Positions 34,561 to 49,400 of a stretch of 64,000 nucleotides of DNA are shown here, in pieces. The notes beneath the pieces were generated by a model. That model saw only the letters and a list, made by a program, of their open reading frames with translations. It made no database searches and was not told where the DNA came from. The number at the start of each line of letters is the position of its first letter. Position 1 is the stretch's first letter. The stretch is from Hymenolepis diminuta (Eukaryota > Platyhelminthes > Cestoda > Cyclophyllidea > Hymenolepididae), in the NCBI GenBank assembly GCA_900708905.1, contig CAADRB010000045.1, forward strand, positions 480,086 through 544,085, in the 5' to 3' direction. The position numbers and the translations under genes were made by a program.

Positions 34561-37500
34561 AGAACAGCTCTAATCCCAAATGAATCTACTTTAGGAGCCT
34601 GATCAAATTAAATTATATACCCCTTATAGGACCAATCGTCTTCCTAAGGCTAACAGACAAAAAACAGCCTTCCAGAGTGAGAAGACCAATAGCTGGGTAG
34701 GACCGCGAGTTTAGAGGATATTTGGGAGATGATGGAGGGGAGAACGAGTAAGAGGAATTAGGAGGAAAGAAGGAGGCACCGGTACTGAGGAAGGACAATC
34801 CGGAGAGACGGAAGCAGTAAGGTTGACTGTTTTATCATGCATGAGTCACTGCGTGATTGTTGGATGAGCAACCAATTAGAAATCACCAATTGACAATTAG
34901 GTGATTGACCAAGGACAATTGACCAATGGACGCAAAATAAATACAGAACAGACCCTGAGTCAGCGTGCGCAGGTATTACAGTTTATTGGGAGAGGACCGA
35001 GAATCTCAAGAGTGTGAGAGTCGGGTTAAAGGATAATGTGCGCATTTACAAAGTCGGTAAATATAGTTCGTTTTGGACTCGATGGGGATCCAAAGCTGCT
35101 TGCGGGTCCTGGACAGATGATTGCAACGAGTATGACCTCCCAGAGTCTGAGGCCACATGTGAGGAAGTGGGCCAAGGGAAAATTATATTTCATGAAAATT
35201 TAGTCTATTTGACCCCTACAGTCGCGTTACCGGTTCGAGTTATTGAAATAGTGTCTATATTGAGAACTACGATATATGTACCTCCACGGATAACATAAAG
35301 GATACCGCAAGAATAGGGAGGGTCATGCAGTTTACAATTCTGGGGACATAGTAATCTTGCAAAGAATCTTGACATCACATCAGAGAACTTAGAAGTCTGA
35401 GTTCAGCTTTATAACTTTAAGATTTAAACGTATTCTTAATCTCTTCAAGCAAGAATAAACAACTTGGAAATCCGGCTTTATGACCTCATCATAGATTTAA
35501 CTTCCTCTGATGCGCTTCTGCTGGGAAGTGCATGCGATGTGTGTCTCGTCTGTCTATCTAAACAGTTGTAATTGGCAAAAGGCACTTGTCTGATGTTTTG
35601 GGGTATTTTATACATTATCCTCAGTAGATTTCAAAAACACATTTCTGTAGAAAATCACCTAGATATCCCTCCCTACTCCATGAAGAATCATTTCATTAAG
35701 TCTTGCACTTGCAAGTGCATTACGTATTCAATCACAAATTCTATTGGTGCCTCAAAATGCCAAATAAATATTGCGCAACACAGTTTCTAATAAACACTGC
35801 TTACTTTATCCAATATGCAAGATTGAGCAGAAATTTATTACTCAGTAATGAGGCATTAATATGCTTAATTGAAGCGTGATAAAGTTTATCACACATTTGT
35901 AGTTAGTTTTTGATCAAGGCCCACTGTACTATAATGCTTCACGTCATACGATTTCTTTTTGAAAGATCCATTTGGCATAGGGGTGAAGTTTACGGAGTTC
36001 TAATTAAAGTGCAAGTGCATATACGATTCGAAATCGCGTGGTTATATGATCACTGTCATTTGTCTGATAGTTAAGACATCCAGCCTGGATGATAAGGGAC
36101 AAGAAGACTAACCATTCTGAATAAAAATCGTTGTACTTTAATATTAGGGCCATTTGGTCTTCTCTTTCCTTATTTGGTATAAAAATGTATTCCATGTTTA
36201 CCTTCATTGGCACTTAGCAATATCACAAGGTGGTCTAGATTGCGTCAATAAAAAGTAATCTTATATTTCTTTGGAAGAACAGTTCAATGTGCCTAAAACA
36301 GCCCAAATGAAATGATTTTGAATGGCCCATGAAGGGATCAATGAAAAAATTATTTGAATTTGTCAAACACTTTCAATCATGGTGCTAATAAAATGGTAAC
36401 TACAAAGTACGATGTACTACGTACAAAGACTAGCAAGAACCCAGAGACATATTTGGTTTAGTTCACTTAGTTTTGCATTATCAATTACAAATGATTAAGT
36501 AGACAAACTAGACACTTTCCTGGACAAGGCAAGGTCATTCATACTCAAGTCACTGTATCTCTTGTATCTTGTTGGAAGTCCCTTATAGCTCCATGTCCGC
36601 TTATTAACGACTTAAAGCTGATTATAACGCTACTCCTAAAATACTTTTAAGGGAATGCAAAAAGCAGTTTGAGACACGATATTACTTTCCACCTCATCAC
36701 CGATGACAGTTTTGAGTTTGTTCATTTGAGCTGTCTAAACTAGACGTCATGACTCAAAGGGCAAAGTGCTCAAGCATACATTTTATTAATTGTAGAGATT
36801 TCAGGTCAATGAGATCACCCATTGGAGACAGCATTTACGCTGACTTGCAGTCAGTTTAGCAAGAGAAGATTTATACTACCATAATCTCCGATGCACCACT
36901 CTTCATACAAACCCATCAGCTGAGCAGGTGTAATTTGACCCAAAGAAAACGCTGGTCAAGCCCTGGACGCGATATGATATTCATACAATTTTAATTTATT
37001 CAGGTATTTATTCTCCTGTATACAATTCATTTATTCAAAATTGGTATTGAACTTTTGCAGTCTGATGCTAAGCCTTTTTTTCAAAAGCTGGCTCTCTGTG
37101 TGACTTGCAAGTATACCATAAATAGTTAATATCCACATTTTTGTCTTATGAGTGCATCGTTTACTTGCCACTAGGGTGTGAGTGAACTGTCACATTTTTT
37201 TCCCATGGTTACTTGACGACATAAGGACACAAAATTTTGTACTATACGTCATCAGCGTCAACTGCATATCATATGATATTACTGTAGTTTAAATACGGCT
37301 TTCTAAGTTGAAAATCGAGTCTCTTCTAATTCAATCAGTCAATTGACCAAATGAGAATGACATTATTAGTTTAAATCAGCTTTTTAGAAATGATTTACCA
37401 TCTTACAGGCACGATACCGGCCTGTTCACCACTCAGTCCTTCTTACTACTTGCCCTATAGAGAAGGCTTTGCCACTATTCGCTACGGACTCAAACGGAGG

Positions 37501-38427
37501 GGAGTCACCTCTCTTCAAGAGAGAGGCTAGTAGTAATTAACCTAGCCTACAATTACTGCTCTTAAAAAATCAGCCTTGGTAAGTAAATAATGAGGAAAAA
37601 CTGGAGCAAACAGGATGAAAGCATCCAAACACGTTACTATTGATAAACTAGAAGTGGCCTAGGGTGCTAACATCAAATAAATGAAATCAACATGTGTACA
37701 CAGTAAACAGACGGGAAACTAGGGCCTGAAATAAATTCAGTTACAATTCCGTGCTGCTGCCCTAGTGGAAAGATGATTGTTTCCTCTCATTTTTATTGTA
37801 TTTAATGTTTCTTGGTCCACTCTTTCTTACTCTTTTAGACCCTTGTAATCTCTCATTTCATTTTTCCTTTGTCTAAAATCTGTTCCTTAATAAAGCCATT
37901 GTGGACAGTACTCAAACTCCCCAAATTACTCTGTATTGTAACACAGAACATTGGTAGAAGAGTAGCTAAGATTGTTCAATCGTAGGAGGGAAACGCGTAC
38001 GTTGTGAACACTAGCGTTGCGCACAAGATACCAATGGCGGTCCAAAGTATGATTAATTATTGGTGAGAGAAAAGTAAAACGTACAAAAGCGGATAATAAA
38101 GTAGGCATGTGGTGAGCGAAGTTCAGGTGAAAAGGTCCAGTGGAAAAACGGGGATAAAATATGAGCAAGATGGGCTCGGTAATTGCCCTTGTCCGCATTT
38201 CCTAATGCTGATTGACTAGTCGGTTAATTTGAGGTGTCTGTTTCGTCTGACTCTCAGAGCAGCTAGTTCACACTAGCTAAGATGTGTTTAACTTACCAAT
38301 ACCAAGTAGGTGGAGTTCAATAAAAAGGAAATAAAAGAGTATTTATTACGGATTTCACTTTCAAATTTTCTTAAAAACAAGGGTAAGGGGGGGGGGTGAT
38401 TGAAAACTTGATTTAAACGGGTAACTT

Positions 38428-38840
38428 GCGCCTAGGCGCAGCGGTTAACGTAGTCGTATGGTAAATCAGAAGCCATGGGCTCAGTGCGCATCAGTCCATA
38501 CCCATTGGACGGAATGATTAACTGCACTGGTTAAGTCTGGTCATTAAAGGAATTGGCGGAAATAGGGTTTCTCACGGGAAGGGCTCCATGATGCTACCCA
38601 TCTACAGAAAATAAGTGTTGAAAAATGTTTTCGTAAATGGGAGTTATTTAAATGGAAACAATTTTGAAAAGTTGAGGTTTCGCCTTGCTCATGCACCGCA
38701 GGCAAAGTCGTACAGAGGAGTGTGTCACCAAACTAAGTCCTAAATAAAGGACGCGAAAAGCGACGTTGGAAAAAGGGTCGCTTATCACATGAGTGTCACC
38801 GTCATCAGAATTGGTGTCTCTTAAAAACTGATCTATTTAA
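38428..38840 (+). mobile_element. tRNA-derived SINE-like element, copy 4 (longest)
   Basis: Head with box A GGCGCAGCGGTTAACG (38435-38450), a degenerate box B near CATGGGCTCAGTGCG, then CACTGGTTAAGTCTGGTCAT and AAGTGTTGAAAAATG shared with copies at 13.3 and 46.9 kb. The last 190 bp match the 3' part of copy 2. Total length about 410 bp. It is the most complete copy in the window. Confidence 0.62.
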
Positions 38841-41336
38841 TTTTTCTTCCTCCATGTTCGACGTGGCAATGAAATCTACAAATTACTGCATTATTCGTTA
38901 ATCAGGCTGCCAATCAACCTCATAAAACTAAAATATCTAAAACGTGCATATTCTCTCAATTACGTAAACAGAAGTCTTCGTTGATCTAGGAGATTTTCAT
39001 TTTCCTTCTTCCGGGTCCGATAATATAAATGAATACGTACCGATATGTCACCAGTGACATGGCTTCATATTTAAAACTTAATACGTAATCATGTCGATTT
39101 AGTATCTTTAGTCAATACCCTTCGAACAGCGCTTTATTAGAAGAGAAAAAAGATACCGAACTGCATCTTTGTGAAAGTTTCACGTCAGGTCAATTTAACA
39201 ATCACATTGAATAACCTTATCTTGAGGTCATGTTAACCGCTGACTTCAATCATCGAATGACAAATCTATTTTTGAATCGCTATCTTAATTGATTAAGAGA
39301 CAAGGCAAACCATCTCCGATTTAGCAGATACTTCATTTTCACCAGGGTTTTTAATGAGATTTGAAAAGTGCCAGCATGCTAAATCGGATATTAGCCACTG
39401 AAAGTTAGCCATCTATGACAAAGTTTGCTTAACCAAACACACTCGCCAGATCTTTTGTGGCCCAGGTACATTATGATAAAAACATCTTTGTAGTAAAACC
39501 CGCACTCATATTAAATACAGCTATTTACCACCTCATGACAAAGGTCTGAATCATAAAGACTAATTTCGGACAGGCGATCAACTTCTCAGCCCATCTACTA
39601 AAATAACAAAGAGAAACCCAGATTCTGCTGAATTTATGTGAAAAAAAGTCATTCAATTATATTAGTGAACATAAAATGGTGGGCATTGAATATACATGCA
39701 TCCAGTCCTTCCATGTTTGCCTACTTCCAAAATTTTTATGAGGGGATTGTATTATAGAGTTTCTACCTCTTATACATCCCTGTCTCTCAATTAGTAGCTG
39801 AAGATGACGGCTGCCTCAATCTAGGCGTAATCTAACAAGTTCCAGGCAATATGAAATGCGATTTCGACCAACAGCATTGATGATTATGCTTTAAGGAACA
39901 ACAAAGCATATTTTCTGAATCAAACATCTGACTAAGCGTATGTAAATGACTTATTTGATTTTAGAGTAGTACACTCTTAGGACAATCACATTAAGCAAAT
40001 CCCATGTCTATGGCAAGACAGAGGGAATCAACACCCAACCGGGGGAGTTTTTTTCTATTACTGTTGATCATGCCGTCCACCTAGGCACTGTCACCAGCTA
40101 ATCAAACACTTTCACCATTAGGTATTCCATTTTAGAGAAGATAGAATCTCTTTAGTGTCTCAGATTGATTTTTTTAAAAGCACTAATGATAAAATACAAA
40201 ATAAAAGGCTAGGCCAAAAGCCACGATTAAAGTGAATTATGTTCAGTAGGAGGACATTCAACAAAGACGTACCTATCTCTAATAATAAGCTTAATACTAT
40301 TACAAATTCATAAGCTACATGTTCAAAACCAATTAATTGGTTAATTGCACGTGATATCGGCAAAAATTCTGGAAAATCTCTATATTGATATCATAATCAT
40401 GGTCAGGTGAAAGTAATGATCTTCAAAAGATACTACTACCATAAAATATCAATGTTTCAAGGTCGATAAAGGCATTAGCTCTAAGAAAGCCCTCAATTAT
40501 TGATTAATAAAGGTAAGATGCAATCTCATTCATCAGATGCCTTGGTTAATTTTCCTTGCATAAGTTCCCTATTTTCCCACAATTATACTCAACCGACTCA
40601 TTCCTAGCTCCGCTTTTTAGGCTAAACCTCTAAATTCACTAACCGATTTACAGGTGCAGATTGGCGTCCCCTCCTTCTCGCACCTTAAAATAACCAGGAG
40701 CATTCTATCGACTCTACATGTTGACCCATTACTGTACCAACCTTATTGTTAGACGTCTTCTTTGTTGGTAATTCATCATACGAACAGATGCAAAATACTC
40801 AATTCAACTTAACTCGATTTAAAATTGCACTGTTCTGGTAATTATCCCTTGCCCTTCTAAATTGTAATTCCCCTCATGTTTCTCTTACTCCTTCTGACCA
40901 TAGATTCCCTTGCCCTTCGTTAAACTCCCGGTCTTCTGATTTGGCAGGCTCCCTTATCCTCCTAGGAATAATTACTGATTTTGGTAAGGGAATACTCCTT
41001 CTAGGGTTTACTAGCTTGTACACAGTTCCCAAGATATAACAATATCTAACTTTTAAAAAGCGCAATCAAAATGCATACCTTTTTTCAATACCCAATTTCG
41101 AACCCCAAATCGAAAATCTCCCAACTAAACCAAAAAGCGATAGTGCATCATCATAATTGGACTTATAATGAGGAATAAAGGAGAGGTGGTCAGAGAGGGA
41201 AAACGGGAGTAGATGGGATACACAAAATTAGGGTGGGAGCACTGAGACTCAAACGTTCATTTTACCACGAGCATTGCGAAACAAACAGACACCAAAAGTG
41301 AGAGGCAAGGCATGTACACAAGGGAAAAAGGGGAAC

Positions 41337-41367
41337 NNNNNNNNNNNNNNNNNNNNNNNNNNNNNNN
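41337..41367. other. assembly gap (31 Ns)
   Basis: A run of N 50 bases downstream of the PPM1G stop codon, so the immediate 3' UTR of PPM1G is not continuous. I found no AATAAA on the minus strand in the kilobase beyond it; the poly(A) signal may lie in the gap or be a variant. Confidence 0.95.
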
Positions 41368-41416
41368 GGGAGATACGGTGTTTTGTTTGTGATGTCAGAA
41401 GACGACGGAGACAACT

Positions 41417-43481
41417 TTACTCCGTAGTAGAGGAGTTGATTTGTTCAACTCCGACAGCATCTGATGATCCATTCTGAGGTGATGTGTCCAATCTCGCCTT
41501 CTTGAGTACTGGAGAAAGGGAGGGTGAGGAAGGAGATTGGTGTTCACCGGTTTCACCATTTCCATTAGCAGTGCTGGACACTACAGTCACAGGGATGGGG
41601 ACAATTTGATCACTTGATGGTTCGTATTCTTCCTCCTGAGCGGCCTTCACTGCGTTGGCAGCCTCCACACTTTCGTCCAGCTCCTCCACTTTCTCAGAGG
41701 AATCTATGAGGAATGAGAGGTCGTCGGGAGACTGAGCGATAGTACGAGTCACTGCCTGTGCGGCAAGTCCCTTCAGGTCATCAAAACGAAGGATTATGCA
41801 GGTCATGTTGTCACAACCTGTTCCATCACCCATCGTGTTGGTGGCCAAACAAGAGTCGAAGAGCTGAATGGGAAAAACAGAGTGCGAATTATTACTACCT
41901 GTTACCATGTGACAGCAAGAAAGAATTCCACTATCAACAAATGAACAAAATGATTAAAAAATGTTTAGATAAAGATAAACTCCAACTTAAATATGAACTT
42001 TGCTGTCTAATGAACTGACATGAGGCTAGATTGGCGCACAATTCTCGTTACTATTAAGATAAAAACAGGAGATAAGATGCCAGCTTAAAGTGCAACATTG
42101 TCGAAAGTACATCAGATTGAAATTGTGTTGAAACTAAAAGGGTAAGTTCTATCTCGTCTAGACTTAACCCGCCAAATTAGAATAGAATTTGACACTCAAA
42201 ATCATGGAATATCAGACCAGGCTCAAAGATCCGAAAGGAACAGCACTTTTTTCCACTGAACTTGAGAACAATCAGAGATGAAATTTATTGGTCATTTCTT
42301 ATAGTTATTCATGTCATGTTAGCTGGCATAATATTAAACGTAAGTGTTCATTAATTTAAATCCTAAACGGTAGTTTCATCAGGATTTCCAAGTTCTATCA
42401 ACGAGATTTCAAAATGTGAGATGGAGACCAAATTTAGAAGGACGAAAGCATAACTTTCAGCCAAAGATCTGACTTCATTTTAAACCAGACTGTCCAAATA
42501 AATAGTAAATAGACCTACCTCATATAAGATCATTCTGTTCTCTGAATCTTAGAAAAAAATGATTCGAGGTGGCAAGACCAATCGCAATAATCAAACAACC
42601 CTTCAATAAGCACCGGGTATTGTGGACAAGAATTTGATAAGTAACCTAAGTGATGAAGCATGAAATTTGAAGCGTGAACTATTTATTAAGTAAGCATTTT
42701 TCAACCCGAATCCGAAAAACAAATGATGTAAGACTCTGGAATCTTAACTATACTCTCAACATTATTTTAACTCCTTACTCTTTTCGTTTATTGGGCTGCC
42801 GTTAACCTATTTCAGTTTCTTTGCCACAATTAAAAATGGTAAAACTGCATCACCTTGTTGACGGTTATAATAATGCAAGGACATAATTCGTACACATGTC
42901 TTACATTCAGAGCCAAGTCCTAATTAGAAAAAACGATCAGAAAAGTCGCCTCAGCAAACAGACCAAGGTACAAATAGGACAGAGTATATAAGTAAAAGAT
43001 TACCTGTGTTGAGAAATTGATCAGACTTAGAGCCTGATAACTGAATGAACTTAAAGAAATTCAAAGGGCGTAATCCACCTGACGATGAACTGACCCTAGC
43101 AGAACATTATCAGACAAGACTTATTTTCAAGCAGATGTGAAATGAAATGAGAATTGGATGACCCACCTCTTCGCAGATTTTGGCAAGAAATTCCGGAGAA
43201 TGTCGATCAACCCCTTTATTTTCCTCTTCTTCGCTTTCCTCCTTTTCCTTTTTCTCTTCGCTATTCACCTCCTCCCGACTCCTCTTTACTTCCTGAGCAC
43301 CGGCGGTGTCAGGATGAAGACGATCATAGACAAAGTCGACGACAGCTTGACTGGTCATGGCATTCCAAATGCCATCGCAGGCAATCACTACAAATTCATC
43401 AGCACCCGGCACCAACTCTGTCCGAGTCACATCGGGAAGGGCAGATATCATTTGATCCCACATTCGGAGGTCGCTTCGTTG
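41417..43481 (-). other. PPM1G: PPM1G C-terminal catalytic part and tail (exons 7-8)
   Basis: Exon 7 (43167-43481, residues 513-617) has [33 protein letters not shown] and a Lys/Glu-rich insertion before the last helix. Exon 8 (41417-41863, residues 618-765) has [14 protein letters not shown] and then a tail rich in Glu, Ser and Pro with a basic patch [12 protein letters not shown], in the position of the human nuclear-localisation tail. Stop TAA at 41417-41419. Confidence 0.93.
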
Positions 43482-46400
43482 CTGAAAAAGTAAAACACAT
43501 AGCAGGTTAGTTTTATGGTCCATGCATATACGGATTCCAGAAATCGGCATGAAATTGCAACAGAATCAAATGAACGCTAATGAGACAGTATTTGATGCTG
43601 TTATTTGCAATACCAGTAAGGACCACATCTCTATGTGGGGCCAATAATCTTTTACCGACTTATCACATCAGTGACAAAAATGTTAGATAAAGATGAAATT
43701 ACATTTCTATTAGACATAGCTATTGAGGTGAAATGAAGCCACACTTTAATCCTCGAAATTAGAGATCCAACTCCGAGTATAAATTGTGTTCTATTATGAA
43801 ATGGTAGAACTTGTTCATAAAATGTCCGATTACGAAAATCAGCATTCGTTCTAAAAATCTACGTCAAGAGCAGATAGTATTCAACCAATCCCAAATATAA
43901 GCTCCAACTAAGCAATTCACCCTCTAATTTTAGAAGTCATGAGAGTTGAAAGACAAAAAAGGCAATGGCATGAAGTTAAACCATTTAGAAATCTTTGTCT
44001 TAAAGATGGAAACCTTCAGTTTCGCTTTCTCTTACCATTCAGAAAATGATACATTAAGGGTTCTGCATCCCTCCATCCAATTTGTACGTTCTAAACGACC
44101 TATTTGATTAAATTGAACAAACCAGCATAAAAATCGACAGCTTTCCCAAACGACACAAGGAAAAAGACTTTAAATGACCTTCGGTGACCATGAAACATCA
44201 ATCTTATTCTTCAGTAGTAGGAAAAACACAGGCAAAGAAATGGGAAAATGCAAACAAGATGAGGAAGTTTATTGTGAGATCTGCCAATTTTGGCTAAATA
44301 GCCGATTAATCTAAAGAAGTTAATTCCGAATGAAATGCGTGCAAGTGCAGTGAAATACGGAATTCATAATTGAAAACTCCAATATTCGCTTCTGGTATAG
44401 ATAATGTGATATTAACTGGATTAACTGATCTAAATAAATCTCAAATTCAGAGAGAAATCAATACGATCGACACTGGCAGGTAAATGAAAAGTATCAATAA
44501 GGAAATGCCTAAATACTGCAGCCCAAACTTTAGTTAACTGAAAACACGTATTCACAACAACTTAGCAAATTCGACCACTACTGAATTTATTGAAAACGAG
44601 CCCAATACACGTCGCCAGCAATGATACTTTTGAGATTCAGCCCATCATCAACCAGAATAGAAATAGCAGGCTGATGACAAACTGAAAGAGCAAAAGACGA
44701 GTCACTCAAATACATTATTAACGATGAAAGTGAGCGAATTCAAACATTTTAATCGAAAACACCTATCCCCATTTATTCTTTTATTTTGCTATCTGATGGC
44801 ATTAATCGCTTTACAAACTAGGAAGATTCGATTGGTTTCTGTTAGAAGAAATGACAATTATTTTCCCCCGCTCCCAATATTTCTTCTATGAACAAAAATG
44901 TATTTTCTTTCTTTATTTCCCCACCGATAAAAGACACTTGATAATTATTTGTATTTGTTTAAGCCGATACCGATTGAGTGTGAGTTTCGTNAATACACGC
45001 GTGTTGACTATAACGTGCCTTCTTATCTGCCGTGGGTTATTAGCTTCTGCGTTAAGTTGCTATATTACCGAGTTTTCTAGATTGTTGGCTCTGCTAGATT
45101 ACTATCCGAACTCCTAGTTGGTTGCGTTATAGCAGTTTCACTACCCATTCTTAGACATTTTCTTGATCACAAATTTCGCCAATCAGTCTTGATTTGTTTG
45201 ACGCTTCAAATATTTAAGAAAAAACCGACATCCAATTCAATTCATCACCAAAAACCTTTACATTTAAGTCCCACCAAAATTGCGCGACGTTAAAAACAAA
45301 GGAATTAATCAATATGCAACCACAGGGGAAAGTACTGAATTACCTTTCCCTTCTACACTTTCAATAAATGCAATTCTGACCCCATATAAATTGTCAGACT
45401 GTTTGTCTTTGACGCCGACCATTTAGATCTGAATAAACAAACCTTATAGATATGGTCACCAATAGCTCGACTGAGATTGAGACCATCATTAACTCTTCCA
45501 TCGGCCGTCACCGTTCCTCCGGCAGCATTAATCCTCGCTCTTTCTGGCGGGTCCTCTGGTTTATGGTCCTCAGAGAGTTCAACTGCCGCACCAGCTCGAC
45601 ACAACACCGCTCTGGAGTCACCCGCATTGGCAACGTAGAGAAAGACCCGTTGAACAGACTCGCCATCATCAGAGACTTCGGGCAACAGGAAGGCTACACA
45701 GGCCGTGGAGCCGGAGTCAACACCGGGTTCGTTGAAGCCCACCGGTCGGGGGAGAACTGCAACTGGGCTGGATTCGTCATCATCGTAATCTTCATCGTCT
45801 TCCTCCTCCTCCTCCTCCTCGTCGTCGTCTCCGTCATCGTAGAATTCCACGTCGTCCTTCTCTGCATCGTAGTCCTGAAAACGAATAGAGAAGCATCGCT
45901 TTAAAAGGATAGGGAAAATCTGAAATGAAATGAGCGTAAGCCACGAATTTGAAGCTTGCATTTCTCATCAATTTCAGGGAGATCCTAATCTGTCGTATAT
46001 TTGTAACACAGTCTAATCCCAATTCTGGATAAATGAGTGTAGTCGCTATTTGTTAAATGGTCCAGAGGTGGAGATTAGTCAAATTTGTCTTTCAGTTAGA
46101 TCAACACTATCGGCATTTCAATTAACACTAACCAAAGGACACAGAATTAAATGATAATGTTATTTAGAACATTGAGCAGATTGATATGCATGGGGAAGCT
46201 ACAAGACAAAAGGCAATCTACAAATCGGTGTATTAAAGAATGAGGAAAACATTTACACATATAAATAAATAAATATGTATGGAGGTGGGAGATTTAAGTG
46301 AAAAAACAACAAACTTTGATAGGTACTGAACCATACATACATCAGCCACCAAGTGATGAACTACCTTGTGAAGAAAGCTAATGGCTACGTGATAACCTTT

Positions 46401-49400
46401 GAGATGAACCATTAACAAGATTTAAGAATAAGTCCGAAAATTCGCGATAATACATTTGCATCCACTGAATAGATGTACCGCGTTTCTTTCTCGACTTTGA
46501 CCTGACATTCCACGCCTCTTAGTACCTGCATACGGTGAACATCAAAACAGAAGTTTAACATTAGGAGATGCGGATGGCCTCATCTCACAAATACCGTCAA
46601 TTGCCAACCACTACCTATTGTGTGAGACGGCGCAACAACAAATAGAGACATTACGATCTAAGACCCAATTGCATAACGGAAGAGGCAGATGAGATTGGAA
46701 ACGTCTGTCAGATATTATATTCGTAAAGACTAAAAATCAAACAGGAGGTCTCATAAAACAGGGTATTTTTGTAAATTGATATGCCCCATTTGAAAGGCAA
46801 TTACAGAATTATAAACTAAAAAACATGTAGTCTATATATGGGCATAGGAAACACTACATTCTGGCCAAGAGATACTAAAATAAATAATAATAATAATTCC
46901 CGGGTCCAATTAGGGAAGCATTTTCCAACACTCATCTTGGGTGAGAGACTGGAATTCTGCCACCCCCAGCATTAGTCAGACTTAACCAGTACGGGTCGGC
47001 CATTCCGCCCACCGAGTGTGCGCAGATCGGCATCGAACTCGTGATCTCTGATTTTGAAGACGTGCACGCTGACTACAGCTTCATCGATGCACGACTTAGG
47101 GCTTTAATCAAGTGGACATGAAATAAATACAGCTATTAACATCAATATGACCATTGAATCAAATGCCCATTTAGTCAACTTCAGACCAACAAATGATCAT
47201 ATACCTCATGGAAAGCAAGCTGAGCTTAGCAATAAGAGCCTAATATAGCTTATGACTGAGCGGAGATACTAAAATGGATACCTGATAAAAAGTCTTATCC
47301 ATATCCACCACATAACCATCATGATCAACCAATCTCTCATTCTCTTCCATCTCCTTGTCAAAATCAACCGCAGCACACCCGGGGGATAGCGTGGAGAGGT
47401 CATCGGGGAGGAAAGAAAAGGTGTAGTGTGGTGATGAACTGACCTCATCATCTGATTCCTCTTCCTCCTCTTCTTCAGATCCATGTTCTCCTTCAACAGT
47501 GCCCTCTTCCGTGCGTTTTTTGTCATCGCCATTTGCTTCTTCTCCACCAGTGCCACCATCTGCAGGCTCAGCGCTACCTTGCTCAGCGCCCTTGCCTTCT
47601 TCTTTTGACTGTGAAGAAACTGCTTCGTCGTCGCCTTTTGATACAACTCCAGATATTCGTTCAGGAGATGACTTACCTGTTTCTTCTGCAAATCAGGAAA
47701 AAAAAAGGATTTACAAACATATTCAATCATTGCGATAAAGAAAAATGGAGAATTAAATCTCAACTAATTAACTGATATTACAATCGTATGATTTATAATG
47801 AATACCAGGATTATATAACGGTAAGCCTTTTTCTCATAAAAGCCAGTGGTAATCTTACACTAGTTTCATCAATTAGACTGGTTGTAAGTAACTAATGATA
47901 TCATTTGAAATAAAACGCAAGTCAACTAATAAATAATAGAGCTGTAATTTCAGTTCCCTGTTTTCTACAACTTAAGACTGACTAATACATCAGAATATTC
48001 TGAGCGTACATCCTGTTCGTAAGCTCCCGTACTTGTCTTACAGTCTGTTTTGGATCTTAGCTAAACGGAATATAGAGCACTTAAAAAAAACCACGTAAAT
48101 AAAACTCAATCTCTAAAGTTGATTAGCTCCGAACTGCATCTTTCGGATAGAACCATGAAAGTTAAGTGTGAAGTCCAGACATCTAGATTCTAGAAGTGGC
48201 AAAAAACTAAATTTATTTTTCGTTCCATCGTTCCTACAATATCTCGTAGAGCGCTTGTCTACATGCATCATTATAATTGGCCAGTATATAACAAGATATG
48301 AACCTAGACTAGACGAGTCTTCTGAACATCTCAGATCGGGTAGGACTGGGATAACACAATCACTGATCTAGATACGACCAAGAAGCTTAAGATCGAATTA
48401 ATAATTGGATACTATTATTAAGCAGCCAAAATAATGAAAGACAAAACAAACCCTTAGAGAAAGAAGGGGCATCTGTAACAGGGATTTCAGTGGCTGAAGC
48501 TGATGTGAAAGAGGATCCGGAGGGGCCAGCATCACCAGGTTTCTTGAAGGTAGACAACAGATTCTGAAGAAGTATAAAATGAAGTTTTAACATGAGAATT
48601 CAGTGAGCACGTCTATAGTTTTAATCTTGAGAGAACTATTACTGTCAACTCCTCTTTCTACTCATTTGCTTCCTCAATAAACGCACTGAAGTCTTACTAT
48701 AATTTTTCAAGTACAAACAACTTTCCAAAAGATTACCAACTAGAAAGCACTTAGCCGTAATCAGGGTTCGAAAAATAAGAATAACAATCGTGCAGTGGAA
48801 GTTTTCAACCGAATAATTCCATAAAGGTAGAATAAAACAACTGCTTGAAGATGGAGCGGACACTTCAATAAATGCCTCCGTAGGATAAGTAACTAAGATT
48901 ATCTTTAGTTAATCTTCTTCATATTTATTGAAATCGGTGTTTCGATCAGTAAAAATAACCAGTTAATGTTGGTGCCAAAATACGAGATGGACAGAGACAC
49001 AGACCTTTCGGTGGCACGTTGAGTAAAGGGAGTCTTAGAAGGTTTAGAGATTTCCACAAGTCCTTAAATACTCAGACTCTACATTTATAAAAGTATTAGG
49101 TATTCAAACAACGAAGAATAACCTGAATGAAAACGGGAATTTCACCACTGAATTGCTTTCGTAGGACAGCTTCAATAGGACGAGTGGCCTCATCATGCAA
49201 CTCCGTAATCTCCTCAATATTTTCCTCGGTGAGAGCAATCAAATGTTCATCGTCTTCGTCTCCTGAGGCGTCGCCATTGGATTTCAATCGTCCTTCCTCG
49301 TCCTCTGAAACATCCAAATTGTCTTCATCATCATCGCCACCCCCTGGACCTGCTATTGCTTTGAGTTCTGACCTTGCCTACAAGGAAAATACATGATATA

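Larger units (their letters stand above)
31270..41336. other. intergenic region with decayed repeats
   Basis: About 10 kb without a gene I can support. Recognisable pieces are a repeat pair member (32388-32660), two decayed PDZ-exon-like copies (about 33143-33440 and 33535-33805), a tandem repeat (34180-34560), a SINE-like element (38428-38840) and a 10-base G run at 38387-38396. The open frames at 35014-35298 and 37926-38198 lack recognisable domains and splice context. The rest shows nothing I can name. Confidence 0.6.

Noticed and set aside
35014..35298. 94-codon open frame in the intergenic region
   Set aside because: Starts with GTG, no family resemblance, no promoter or splice context, and lies among repeats.
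45452..45904. 150-codon plus-strand open frame over PPM1G exon 6
   Set aside because: Antisense shadow of the strongly conserved PP2C sequence on the minus strand; its Val/Leu run mirrors the acidic tract.
47269..47763. 164-codon minus-strand frame with Lys/Arg-rich text over PPM1G exon 5
   Set aside because: It is the wrong frame: it does not continue the phase from exon 4, whereas the Glu-rich frame does and joins exon 6.
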